Shown here piece after piece: positions 47,152 through 55,400 of a DNA stretch of 64,000 bases. The notes below the pieces were generated by a model. It saw nothing but the letters and a program-made list of their open reading frames with translations, did not search any database and was not told where the DNA came from. Position numbers and translations under genes: made by a program. The stretch is taken from positions 124,001-188,000 of the forward strand of contig NZ_FOHS01000001.1 of assembly GCF_900111515.1 (NCBI RefSeq). Direction: 5' to 3'. Each line of letters begins with the position of its first letter. Position 1 is the first letter of the stretch. The stretch comes from Hymenobacter actinosclerus (GTDB lineage: Bacteria; Bacteroidota; Bacteroidia; Cytophagales; Hymenobacteraceae).

Positions 47152-49203
47152 TTACCAGATTTTCACACGCGCCGAATCGGGCCGGTAGAACTTGTCGCCG
47201 GGCTGCACATCGAAGGCCTCGTAGAAGGCCGGCACGTCGGCGAAGGGGCCGTTGATGCGGTACTGGGCCGGCGAATGCACGTCGGTGAGCAGGGCCTGGG
47301 CCAGGTTTTCCTGGCGCTGGTGCACCTGCCAGCCCAGGGCGTAGCCTAAAAAGTAGCGCTGTACCGGCGTGAGGCCTCCAATTTTCTCGCCCTTCTTGTA
47401 CTGCTCGGTTTTCTTGAACGCATCGAGCCCGATGACGATGCCACCCAGATCGGCAATGTTTTCGCCGGCCGTGGCCTTGCCGTTGATGTGCAGCGAGTCG
47501 AGGGCCTGGTAGCCGTTGAACTGGCGCACAATGCCGCGCACGCGCTGGTCGAAGGCCTGGCGGTCGGCCTTGGTCCACCAGCTGCGCAGGTTGCCCTTGT
47601 CATCGAACTGGCTGCCCTCGTCGTCGAAGCCGTGGGTGAGCTCGTGGCCGATGGTGCTGGCCCCGGCGTAGCCGTAGATGATGGCGTCGTCGGCGTCGGC
47701 ATCCAGCAACCCCGGGATGGAGAAGATGGCGGCCGGCAGCACAATTTCGTTGTTGCTGGGGTTGTAGTAGGCGTTGTAGGTCTGGGGCGTCATGCCCCAC
47801 TCGGTGCGGTCGACGGGCTGGCCGAGCTTGCGGGCCTCGTAGCGGTAGCGCCACTCGTTGGCCCGCATCACGTTGGCGGCGTACGAGTCGCGCTTGATTT
47901 CCAGCGACGAGTAGTCTTTCCACTTATCAGGGTAGCCCACCTTGCGGCTGATTTTGCCCAGCTTCACCAGCGCCTTCTGCTTGGTCGAGTCGCTCATCCA
48001 GTCCAGCGCCCCGATATGCTCGCGGAACGAGGCCATGATGTTTTCGGTGAGCTTTTCGTAGCGCTGCTTGGTTTCGGGCGTGAAGTACTCCTTTACGAAT
48101 TGCTGGCCCAGCACCTCGCCCAGGGCATTTTCCTCGGCATCGAGCACCCGCTTCCAGCGCGGGCGCTGCTCGGTGGCCCCGCGCAGCACGGTGCCATAGA
48201 AACGGAAGTTTTCCTGGTCGAAATCGTGGCTCAGGGTGGGGGCGTAGGTGTGCACCAGCTGCCACTGCAGGTAGGCCTGCCAGTCGGCGAGCGGGGCGGT
48301 GCGCAGCAGGCGGCCGGCTTCGCGGTAGAACTCGGGCTGGCCCACAATCACGGTGTCGGCCTTGGCATAGGCCATTTCGGCCAGCCAGGGCTTCCAATTG
48401 AGGCCGGGCGTGAGGTTGTCGAGCTGGGACAGCGACATCTTGTTGTAGTTGGCGTAGGGGTCGCGCAGGGCTTCGAGCTTGCGCGAAACGCCGGCCAGCC
48501 TGGTTTCCAGCCCCAGCACCCGCTTCGTGCTGGCCTGGGCCGTGGCGGCATCCTGGCCCAGCAGCGCAAACATCCTGTTCAGGTGCTTCTCGTATTCCTG
48601 GCGGATGTTGGCCGTGCGCGCATCCTTGTTGAAGTAGTAGTCGCGGTTGGGCAGCCCGAGGCCCGCCTGCCAGAGCTGCAGGGCCATTTTGTCGCTGTTC
48701 TTGGCATCCTGGCCCACGTAGGGGCCGATGAGCGCATTCACGCCCAGCAGCTGCAGCCGCGCAATGGCCGACTGCACCCCCGTCACGGTGCTGATGTTGG
48801 CGATGCGCGTCAGCTCGGGCTGCAGCGGCGCCAGGCCCTGCTTGTTCACCGTGGCGCTGTCCATGCCCGTGGCCCAGAAATCACCGATTTTCTGCTCCGT
48901 CGAGCCGGGGGCCGCGTTGGCCCGGGCCGCGTCTTCGTTGAGCTTGCGCAGCCGGGCATAGATTTCGTTCTGCACTTCCTTGCCAATGCCCCAGCTGCTT
49001 TCCGAAGCCGGAATGGCGTGCTGCTTGAACCAGGCGCCGTTGGCGTAGTTGTAGAAGTCGTCGCCGGGCCGCACGGTGGTATCGAGGTTGGCGCTCAGCA
49101 AGTCGGGCCTGGCCGCGCCGGTTTTGGTGTTGGGGCCGCAGGCGGCCACGGCCAGCCCCAGCAGCGGGGCCGCCAGCAGGCCCGGACGAAAAAAGTGCTT
49201 CAT
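47152..49203 (-). CDS. M13-family (neprilysin-like) zinc endopeptidase lipoprotein
   Basis: A 683-residue peptidase. The signal peptide ends in a lipobox (LGLAVAAC). RPGDDFYNYANGAWFKQHAI opens the M13 N-terminal helical region. The catalytic half contains NAYYNPSNNEIVLPAAIF (substrate-binding NAYY), the zinc site H520-E-L-T-H524 and GFDDEGSQFD, with ENIADLGG providing the third ligand (Glu) and catalytic Asp. The C-terminus FYRPDSARVKIW is the usual M13 end. These enzymes degrade oligopeptides outside the cytoplasm. The start at 49203 gives MKHFFRPGLLAAPLLG. The much longer upstream frame is spurious. Confidence 0.94.
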   Translation of the reverse strand: MKHFFRPGLLAAPLLGLAVAACGPNTKTGAARPDLLSANLDTTVRPGDDFYNYANGAWFKQHAIPASESSWGIGKEVQNEIYARLRKLNEDAARANAAPGSTEQKIGDFWATGMDSATVNKQGLAPLQPELTRIANISTVTGVQSAIARLQLLGVNALIGPYVGQDAKNSDKMALQLWQAGLGLPNRDYYFNKDARTANIRQEYEKHLNRMFALLGQDAATAQASTKRVLGLETRLAGVSRKLEALRDPYANYNKMSLSQLDNLTPGLNWKPWLAEMAYAKADTVIVGQPEFYREAGRLLRTAPLADWQAYLQWQLVHTYAPTLSHDFDQENFRFYGTVLRGATEQRPRWKRVLDAEENALGEVLGQQFVKEYFTPETKQRYEKLTENIMASFREHIGALDWMSDSTKQKALVKLGKISRKVGYPDKWKDYSSLEIKRDSYAANVMRANEWRYRYEARKLGQPVDRTEWGMTPQTYNAYYNPSNNEIVLPAAIFSIPGLLDADADDAIIYGYAGASTIGHELTHGFDDEGSQFDDKGNLRSWWTKADRQAFDQRVRGIVRQFNGYQALDSLHINGKATAGENIADLGGIVIGLDAFKKTEQYKKGEKIGGLTPVQRYFLGYALGWQVHQRQENLAQALLTDVHSPAQYRINGPFADVPAFYEAFDVQPGDKFYRPDSARVKIW

Positions 49204-49341
49204 ATTTTTCGTTGTTTGTTTTTCGTTGCGCGTTGTTTGTTTGCCGGGGAAAGGTAACAGGAACGAGCGGCTAATCAAGCCCTTCCAAAAAACGCAACCC
49301 TGGGCCCGGAAAACCGAATAGCCCACCATCAAAAACGCAAC

Positions 49342-49770
49342 GTGAATCATCTGCTGCTGCTCAACTTCGGCCTGTCTGCCTACCTCACCGGCCTTATCTG
49401 GACGGTGCAGCTCGTGCATTACCCCGGCTTTGCCCGGGTAGAACCGGCGCAGTTCGCGCAGTTTCACCGCGAGCATTCCACCCGCATGAGTTGGGTGGTG
49501 ATGGCGCCCATGCTGCTGGAGCTGGGTGCGGCCGGCTGGCTGGCCTGGCAGGGCGCGGCCCTGAGTCCGGCCGCCCGCTGGGGCCAGCTGGCGCTGGTGC
49601 TGCTGGCCTGGGCCAGCACCTTTCTGCTCAGCGTGCCCTTCCACAACCGCCTCGGCCGCGACGGCTACAACTACATCAGCATCGACGGCCTGGTACGCAC
49701 CAACTGGCCCCGCACCCTCGCCTGGACTGCCCGTGCCGGGTTGCTGGGCTGGCTGTTGTGGGAAATATGA
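49342..49770 (+). CDS. Small four-helix membrane protein, unknown function
   Basis: A 142-residue protein with four membrane segments, starting at a GTG codon (MNHLLLLNFGLSAYLTGLIW). Conserved-looking polar positions lie in VQLVHYPGFARVEPAQFAQF and HREHSTRMSWVVMAPMLLEL, and in SVPFHNRLGRDGYN, where several histidines and a HNRL motif occur. I have seen similar small proteins annotated as hypothetical in Bacteroidota and cannot assign a role. It is divergent from the M13 gene. Confidence 0.7.
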   Translation: MNHLLLLNFGLSAYLTGLIWTVQLVHYPGFARVEPAQFAQFHREHSTRMSWVVMAPMLLELGAAGWLAWQGAALSPAARWGQLALVLLAWASTFLLSVPFHNRLGRDGYNYISIDGLVRTNWPRTLAWTARAGLLGWLLWEI

Positions 49771-49774
49771 GCGG

Positions 49775-49880
49775 TGTGGTGCCACCACTCTTTTCAGTCG
49801 TGGTACCACTATCGTTGCTGATGCCAGGCGTTACTGTTCAACGATAGTGGTGCCACGACTTCAGCAGTCGTGGCACCACA
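49775..49880. repeat. Inverted repeat with GTGGTGCCAC/GTGGTACCAC arms (about 42 bp)
   Basis: TGTGGTGCCAC, CAGTCGTGGTACCACTATCG and TTG pair imperfectly with CAACGATAGTGGTGCCACGA through GTCGTGGCACCACA. GTGGTACCAC-type words also form the core of the perfect palindrome at 29631-29689. It lies between two genes pointing the same way. Confidence 0.82.
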
Positions 49881-49960
49881 TCCGCCTTCACCACCGGCCC
49901 ACATCCGCTCAATATTTCTCACATTTACCACATTCCCGCACATTTCTCACGTTCACCCCC

Positions 49961-50368
49961 ATGCTCCCTGCCGCCGCCGATTTTCTGCCCGAACTCCAGT
50001 TCCAGACCAGCCGCAGCAGCGGGCCGGGCGGCCAGAACGTAAACAAAGTGGAAAGCCGCGTGGAGCTGCGCTTCCGCGTGGCCGACTCGCAGCTGCTCTC
50101 CGACGAGCAGAAGCAGACGCTGCTCCAGAAGCTGGCCTCGCGCCTCACCCAGGAAGGCGAGCTGCTGGTAACGGCCCAGGAAGACCGCAGCCAGCTGCGC
50201 AACCGCGAAACGGCGCTGCTCAAGTTTCATCAGCTGCTCACCAGAGCCCTGCACCGCCCCAAAACCCGCCGCCCCACCAAGCCCGGCAAAGGCGCCGTGC
50301 GCAAGCGCTTGGAATCCAAGAAAAAGCATGGCGACAAAAAGGTGAACCGGGGCCGGGTGGATTTTTAG
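49961..50368 (+). CDS. arfB: Ribosome-rescue peptidyl-tRNA hydrolase ArfB (YaeJ)
   Basis: A 135-residue protein with the GGQ motif of release factors at residues 23-25 (SSGPGGQNVNKVESRVELRF) and the lysine/arginine-rich tail of ArfB (KTRRPTKPGKGAVRKRLESK, KKHGDKKVNRGRVDF), which enters the empty mRNA channel of stalled ribosomes. It hydrolyses peptidyl-tRNA to free ribosomes stuck on broken messages. The start at 49961 follows from the family's usual short lead before the GGQ domain. Confidence 0.94.
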   Translation: MLPAAADFLPELQFQTSRSSGPGGQNVNKVESRVELRFRVADSQLLSDEQKQTLLQKLASRLTQEGELLVTAQEDRSQLRNRETALLKFHQLLTRALHRPKTRRPTKPGKGAVRKRLESKKKHGDKKVNRGRVDF

Positions 50369-50405
50369 CGAGTCTAACAAAAAGACCGTTTATGAATGGG
50401 GACCA

Positions 50406-50786
50406 ATGAAAGCATTAGCGATAATGCTGGGCCTCATACTGCTCTTTTCGCCTCTGGGAATTGTCTTTCTTTTTCTACTCGTAGGTTGGGGGCCTTATAT
50501 GGCTGTTGGCTTAATATACATGCTGTTGCCAGCACTCCTGTACCGAAGGCTTCGTAATCTTCCCCTGTTCGCTGCCGCCCCACGCCAAACAGTTTTCCAT
50601 TGGTGGACTTGGAGTGCCTACGTTGGAATGGCGCTCATGCTTGTGGGTATAGTGCTAGCGAAGAGGTGCTTAGGTGTGGAAACCAATGTAAAAGAGTTTC
50701 TCGCGCAAGGTTTCTGGCTATGGCTGCCACCCATGATTGTGGCTTTGATACCAGCATGGCTTCGGTACCGCGCCGCTATCAAATAA
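50406..50786 (+). CDS. Small membrane protein, lower GC than neighbours
   Basis: A 126-residue protein with three or four membrane segments (ALAIMLGLILLFSPLGIVFL, VGWGPYMAVGLIYMLLPALL, WTWSAYVGMALMLVGIVLA, FWLWLPPMIVALIPAWL). No family was recognised. Codon use and GC content are noticeably lower than in arfB just upstream (37-base gap), so it may be a recent arrival. Confidence 0.6.
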   Translation: MKALAIMLGLILLFSPLGIVFLFLLVGWGPYMAVGLIYMLLPALLYRRLRNLPLFAAAPRQTVFHWWTWSAYVGMALMLVGIVLAKRCLGVETNVKEFLAQGFWLWLPPMIVALIPAWLRYRAAIK

Positions 50787-50821
50787 CCAATTCCAAAAAA
50801 CTGTTTTCTCTATAAATAGGG

Positions 50822-50862
50822 AAGCCCCCTACCGCTACCACGAAAGGCGCAACCGGGGGCTC
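50822..50862. terminator. Possible bidirectional terminator
   Basis: AGCCCCC and GGGGGCT form a 7-bp stem with a long loop between two converging small genes. The stem is short but located where a shared terminator is expected. Confidence 0.5.
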
Positions 50863-50884
50863 TAATCTGCAACAGAATGCCAGC

Positions 50885-51274
50885 CTACACCCGCTGGAAG
50901 TGCGAGGCTTGGCGCAGCGTCCGCTCGGAGCCCGAGTTGGGGTCGTTGTAGGTGTAGTCGCCGACTTCGACCGACAGCTTTTTGCCGATGAGCTGCTTGG
51001 TATCCAGGTCCTGGCCAGCTTTGGGCTCGATGCCGACTGTTTCGTAGAGGCCCATAATAACGGGGCGGCCGGCGTCGGAGAGGTAGAAGCGCTGCAGTAC
51101 GAAGCCCTCGTCGTTTTCCATGCGGGCGGCGAAGTACGGGATGCCCTGGTTTTCGCTCTGGCCTTCTTCGATGGCCGTAATTTCGACCGTGTGGCGGCCG
51201 TCGGACAGGAAGCCTTTCTCCTGGCCTTTTTCAACTGGAATTTTCATAAGATCAATGCTGGATGGTTTCTGCAT
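50885..51274 (-). CDS. Small soluble protein, unknown function
   Basis: A 129-residue soluble protein. The middle is a run of strands: LSDGRHTVEITAIEEGQSEN, IPYFAARMENDEGFVLQRFY and LIGKKLSVEVGDYTYND, with a short helix between. The spacing suggests a five-stranded beta-barrel, possibly OB-like, such as seen in small phage-type DNA-binding proteins of the DUF669 kind, but no signature confirms it. A second in-frame ATG at 51247 (MKIPVEKGQEKGF) is an equally good start. Confidence 0.6.
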   Translation of the reverse strand: MQKPSSIDLMKIPVEKGQEKGFLSDGRHTVEITAIEEGQSENQGIPYFAARMENDEGFVLQRFYLSDAGRPVIMGLYETVGIEPKAGQDLDTKQLIGKKLSVEVGDYTYNDPNSGSERTLRQASHFQRV

Positions 51275-51332
51275 TGCTAACGAAAATAGGCTCAGGAAAG
51301 TTAGCTAATTTTTATAGCAGCAACCAGGGTAA

Positions 51333-51411
51333 GCTATTAGCGGCTAGCTGTTAGCTGATAGCCTGCGTTCTGCAAAAAAAAGCTGTTGGCTATCAGCTAA
51401 AAGCTAGCAGC
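51333..51411. repeat. Inverted repeat of AGCTGTTAGC words
   Basis: GGCTAGCTGTTAGCTGATAG then CC pairs with GGCTATCAGCTAAAAGCTAG then CAGC. This is the same word family as 6953-7042. It lies between mgtE and the small soluble protein gene, both on the minus strand. Confidence 0.82.
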
Positions 51412-51421
51412 CCAAAAGAGC

Positions 51422-52807
51422 CTACAGCAAGGTGCCGCGCAGCACCATCGTAGCCACCGTGAAGTAAATAATCAGGCCCGTTACGTCGACCAGCGTGGCC
51501 ACAAACGGGGCCGACGAAGTGGCGGGGTCGAGGCCCACGCGCTTGAGCAGCAGCGGCAGCATAGCCCCCGATAGTGCCCCCCATAGCACAATAAACAGCA
51601 GCGACACGCCCACCGTTACAGCAATCAGCGCCCAGTAGGGACCGAAGTAGCCGGGGTTGATGTACTTGGCCCACAGAATGATACGCATCGATCCTACTAC
51701 GCCCAACACGGCACCCAGCATCAGGCCCGCCAGCAACTCGCGGCGCATAATCAGCCACCAGTCGCCAAGGCGGAACTCGCCCAGGCTCAGGGCCCGGATG
51801 ATGAGCGTGGTGGCCTGCGAGCCGGCGTTGCCGCCCGCCGAAATAATGAGTGGAATGAACAGGGCCAGCACGGCGGCCTTCTGCAAATCGTCCTCGAAGT
51901 GGTGCATGGCCGAGGTGGTCAGCATCTCACCCAGCAGCAGAATCACGAGCCAGCCGCCGCGCTTTTTCACCATCCGGAAGATGGAAATATCGAGGTAGGG
52001 CTCGTCCAGGGCTTCCGAGCCGCCCAGCTTCTGAATGTCTTCGGTATCCTCTTCTTCGCGGATGTTGAGGATGTCGTCAATCGTGACGATGCCGAACAGC
52101 ACGCCCTCGCTGTTGATAACCGGCAGGGCCACCCGGTCGTTGCGCCGGAAGTCGTCGATGGCGTCTTCCTGGTCCTGCATGGTATTCAGGGCCACGAAGC
52201 GGCGGTTGAGCAGCTCGCTGACCGGCGTTTTAGGGTCGGCCAGCAGCAGGTCGCGGATAATTACGTCGTCGATGAGCCGGCCCCGCTCGTCGGTTACGTA
52301 CAGCACGTTCAGCGTTTCCGACTGCCCGCCGTGGCGGCGGATGTAGTCGAGCACCTGCTGCACCGTCCAATGTTCGCGAATGGCAATGTAGTTGGGCGTC
52401 ATCAGCCGGCCCACCGACGACTCGGGGTAGCCCAGCAGCTCCAGCGTAATTTTGCGCTCGGGCTCCGAAAGCCGCTGAATCAGCTCGCGCACCAAATCGT
52501 CGGGCAGAAATTCGAGCAGCGCCGTGCGGTCGTCGGGCGACATCTCGTTGAGAATGTCCGACATCTTGTCCTGGCTGAGGTTGGCCAGAAAGTGCTTCTG
52601 AATATCGAGGCTCAGGTACTCGAACACCTCAGTGGCCAGCTGCAGGGGCAGCAGCCGGAAGATAATGAGCTGCTCGCGTTCCTCTTCCTCCTCCAGCAGC
52701 TCCACCACTTCGCTGGGCTCGAAGCGTTTGAGGGCTTCCTTGAGCTTAAAGAACTCGCCTTCCTGAATCAGGGACGTAATGTGTTCGAGGGTCGGGTGCT
52801 GATTCAT
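51422..52807 (-). CDS. mgtE: Magnesium transporter MgtE
   Basis: A 461-residue protein of standard MgtE layout. The cytoplasmic N domain (about 1-130, ELIQRLSEPERKITLELLGY) is followed by two CBS domains (about 135-260, with YVTDERGRLIDDVIIRDLLL and VALPVINSEGVLFGIVTIDD), a plug helix and a five-helix membrane domain (about 285-460). The pore signatures are ISAGGNAGSQATTLIIRALS, which includes the Mg-binding glycine/asparagine stretch, and FVATLVDVTGLIIYFTVA. The N domain and CBS pair sense cytosolic Mg2+ and close the channel when it is high. Confidence 0.95.
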   Translation of the reverse strand: MNQHPTLEHITSLIQEGEFFKLKEALKRFEPSEVVELLEEEEEREQLIIFRLLPLQLATEVFEYLSLDIQKHFLANLSQDKMSDILNEMSPDDRTALLEFLPDDLVRELIQRLSEPERKITLELLGYPESSVGRLMTPNYIAIREHWTVQQVLDYIRRHGGQSETLNVLYVTDERGRLIDDVIIRDLLLADPKTPVSELLNRRFVALNTMQDQEDAIDDFRRNDRVALPVINSEGVLFGIVTIDDILNIREEEDTEDIQKLGGSEALDEPYLDISIFRMVKKRGGWLVILLLGEMLTTSAMHHFEDDLQKAAVLALFIPLIISAGGNAGSQATTLIIRALSLGEFRLGDWWLIMRRELLAGLMLGAVLGVVGSMRIILWAKYINPGYFGPYWALIAVTVGVSLLFIVLWGALSGAMLPLLLKRVGLDPATSSAPFVATLVDVTGLIIYFTVATMVLRGTLL

Positions 52808-53132
52808 GAACTAAGAGGAAGAAGCAGTTTTTCGCTAGGCAGAAGGCATTTATGACAGGGCCGAACCGGCGCGCAAAAGTACGGCTTTCCGCACCTAATC
52901 GGTTCAGCGAAACCCAACTTTCTGCCGCCCCAACGGCGGCCCGCCAGTCGGGCCAGCCCTGCGCCGGAAGCCAGTTTTACGTTGGCCGACGCCCCGGTGC
53001 CGCCCGGCCCCGCCCGGTTTGCGTGGCCGCCGGCCCGGCCGAATGGCCGGAGCGGTGGCCGCCGTAATGGCCGTTGGGCTTGCCGAATCCAATGGGGGGT
53101 GTACTTTTGGAACTCGCTCCCGCCGCTCTGCC
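52808..53132. other. GC-rich intergenic region upstream of mgtE and the cyanophycinase-like gene
   Basis: A divergent gap of 325 bases. From 52970 on it is dominated by GGCCGG-type words with short local dyads, and ends in a GTGTACTTTTGG stretch before the cyanophycinase start. It must contain promoters for both genes. I see no distinct operator, and no sign of the conserved structure of the Mg riboswitch (M-box). Confidence 0.4.
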
Positions 53133-53951
53133 ATGCCCCAAACGCCCGCCGCCTTCCCTCTCGGCACGCTCGTCGCCCTTGGCGGCGGCGACGACGACGC
53201 CATGCTGGCCCTGCTCGGCGAGCTGCTGCCGACTCCCGAAACGCCGGTCGAAATAGTAACGGCCGCCTCCTGGCGCAACGCGGCCATGACCGGCGCGGCC
53301 TACGAGCGGTCGTTCCGCGAGCTGGGCTGCCCGGCCGCCCGCTACCTGCCCATCAGCGAGCATCAGTCGGCCGACGCGCCGGCCACCCTGCGCCGCCTGG
53401 CCCGGGCGGGCCTCGTGTTTTTCTCGGGCGGCGACCAGGAGCGCCTGCTGGAGCTGCTGGCCGGCACCGAGTTTGCCCGCCAGCTGCAGCAGCGCTTCCA
53501 GCACGACGCCGCCTTTATCGTGGCCGGAACCAGCGCCGGGGCTGCGGCCCTGCCCGAGCAGATGATTATCGACGGCTACGGCTGGCGCTCCTTGCGCAAA
53601 GGCGGCATCAAAACCGGCGCGGGCCTCAACCTGCTGCCGCGCCTGTTCATCGACCAGCATTTTGCCGAGCGCGGCCGCTTCGGGCGGCTGGCCCACGCGC
53701 TGCTGGCCCACCCCGCCTGCCTGGGCCTGGGCCTGTCGGAAGAAACCGGCCTGATTATCCGCGGTGGCCGGCACGCCACCGTGTTCGGCGACGGCGTGGC
53801 CACCGTGCTGGATGCGCGCGCGCTGCACGGTACCAACCTGGGCCGCATTGGGCGGGGCGAGCCCGTAAGCTGCCAAGACCTGCGCCTGCACCTGCTGGTA
53901 GCGGGCCAGCAGCTCGACCTGACTACCTGCGAAATCCGCAATTCGGCTTGA
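53133..53951 (+). CDS. Cyanophycinase-like S51-family peptidase
   Basis: A 272-residue protein. It begins with GTLVALGGGDDDAMLALLGE and contains the class I glutamine-amidotransferase-like elbow VAGTSAGAAAL with catalytic Ser134, and IDQHFAERGRFGRLAHALL, in which the histidine completes the site, as in peptidase E and cyanophycinase. Cyanophycinase releases beta-Asp-Arg dipeptides from stored cyanophycin. No cyanophycin synthetase gene is in the window, so the physiological substrate may be other isoaspartyl peptides. No signal peptide is visible. The ATG at 53133 precedes the first strand. Confidence 0.88.
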   Translation: MPQTPAAFPLGTLVALGGGDDDAMLALLGELLPTPETPVEIVTAASWRNAAMTGAAYERSFRELGCPAARYLPISEHQSADAPATLRRLARAGLVFFSGGDQERLLELLAGTEFARQLQQRFQHDAAFIVAGTSAGAAALPEQMIIDGYGWRSLRKGGIKTGAGLNLLPRLFIDQHFAERGRFGRLAHALLAHPACLGLGLSEETGLIIRGGRHATVFGDGVATVLDARALHGTNLGRIGRGEPVSCQDLRLHLLVAGQQLDLTTCEIRNSA

Positions 53952-54125
53952 GGCGCCGCGGCTTGGCTTATTGCCGGTTCCGTGCACATTTGCCGGCTGC
54001 TTAGTCAGCACTCACCCACCCCGGTAAGGCGCAGTATAAATTTGTTCGGCTTGCCGACTAACCAATGTGTTTTTCCTTACATTTAGGGCGGTAAGCCCCA
54101 GAATTTCCACTTTTTCACCTTTTGT

Positions 54126-55373
54126 ATGAAATTTAAGTCTCTACTTCTTGCAGGAAGTGCGCTGCTCACGGCTACCGCGGCTTCGGCGGGCGGCTACCAG
54201 GTAACCCTGGCCGGCATCAAAAACAACGGCATGGGTGGCGTCGGCGTGGGCTTGTCCCTCGACCAGGCCGCCATGTTCTATAACCCCGGCGCCCTGGCCA
54301 TGGTGCGCGACCGGGGCGTGCAGATTGGTGCCAACTTCACGTTTGCCCGCAACTCGTTTGTGGCGGAAGGCAGCAACCAGCAGCGCGAACTGCGCAACAG
54401 CGTGGTTACGCCGGTGAGCCTGTTTGCCGGTTTCGGCCCGCAGGAAGGCAAGTTCCGGGCGGGCATTGCCGTGTACACGCCCTTCGGCAGCAAGCTGCAG
54501 TACGCCGATGGCTGGGAAGGCCGCACGGCTCTGACTGACATCGACCTGAAGTCGGTGTTCGTGCAGCCCACCGTCAGCTACGCCATTACCGACCAGCTGA
54601 GCATCGGGGCCGGCCTGGTAGTGCTGGCTTACGGCGCCGTGAACCTGCAGCGCGACGTGCCGCTGCCTGACTCGTACGGCCATATCGAGCTCGACGGCAA
54701 GGCCGAAACCAAGCTGGGCTTCAATGCCGGTATTTTCTTCAAGCCTTCCGAAAAGCTGAGCGTAGGTATCAACTACCGCTCGAAGATTGATGCCCAGGTA
54801 AAGGACGGCGACGTAACCTTTACCAACATTCCGGCTACTTTCCAGCCTCGTTTCCTGGCCACCAAGTTCTCGGCTACGTTGCCCCTGATTGCCACTACCA
54901 GCATCGGCTTCGGCATTATGCCCACCGAAAACCTGACCATCGGCCTCGATGCCAGCCTGGCCAACTGGAGCGCCTACAAAACCCTGCGCTTCGAATTCGA
55001 CCAGGATATCAACGGCTCGAAAGTGAGCGAGTCGCGTCGGGAATACCAGGACGCCCTCACGTTCCGCCTGGGTGCCCAGTACAAGCTCACCAGCGGCCTG
55101 GTAGTGCGCGCCGGCGGCTCGTATGATGAGAGCCCGGTGAAGGAAGGTTTCGTAACGCCTGAAACGCCCGACAACGACCGTCTCAGCGGTACCATCGGTG
55201 CCTCCTACAACTTCGGCAAGCTCGGCGTAGACCTTTCGGCCCAGTACGTCGGCATCAAGAAGCGCACCCAGACCCAGCAGGAGCTGGTGACCAATGGCAC
55301 CACCGACCGGATTGCCGGCACCTACAAGACCAACATCGTGATTCCCGGCATCGGCCTGAATTACACCTTCTAG
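54126..55373 (+). CDS. OmpP1/FadL-family outer membrane transporter
   Basis: A 415-residue beta-barrel precursor with a signal peptide (MKFKSLLLAGSALLTATAAS). The mature N-terminus contains LAGIKNNGMGGVGVGLSLDQ and AAMFYNPGALAMV, the FadL signature with the NPA/NPG-type hatch segment, and the chain ends in VIPGIGLNYTF, an outer membrane C-terminal signal. It probably admits hydrophobic compounds such as fatty acids through the outer membrane. The adjacent SGNH hydrolase gene starts 27 bases downstream, suggesting an operon that cleaves and takes up lipid. Confidence 0.92.
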   Translation: MKFKSLLLAGSALLTATAASAGGYQVTLAGIKNNGMGGVGVGLSLDQAAMFYNPGALAMVRDRGVQIGANFTFARNSFVAEGSNQQRELRNSVVTPVSLFAGFGPQEGKFRAGIAVYTPFGSKLQYADGWEGRTALTDIDLKSVFVQPTVSYAITDQLSIGAGLVVLAYGAVNLQRDVPLPDSYGHIELDGKAETKLGFNAGIFFKPSEKLSVGINYRSKIDAQVKDGDVTFTNIPATFQPRFLATKFSATLPLIATTSIGFGIMPTENLTIGLDASLANWSAYKTLRFEFDQDINGSKVSESRREYQDALTFRLGAQYKLTSGLVVRAGGSYDESPVKEGFVTPETPDNDRLSGTIGASYNFGKLGVDLSAQYVGIKKRTQTQQELVTNGTTDRIAGTYKTNIVIPGIGLNYTF

Positions 55374-55400
55374 TTCTAACCGCGACTCACTCCTGATTCC

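Noticed and set aside
53133..53951. A cyanophycin operon
   Set aside because: Only the peptidase-like gene is present. The flanking genes are a Mg2+ transporter and a FadL-type porin.
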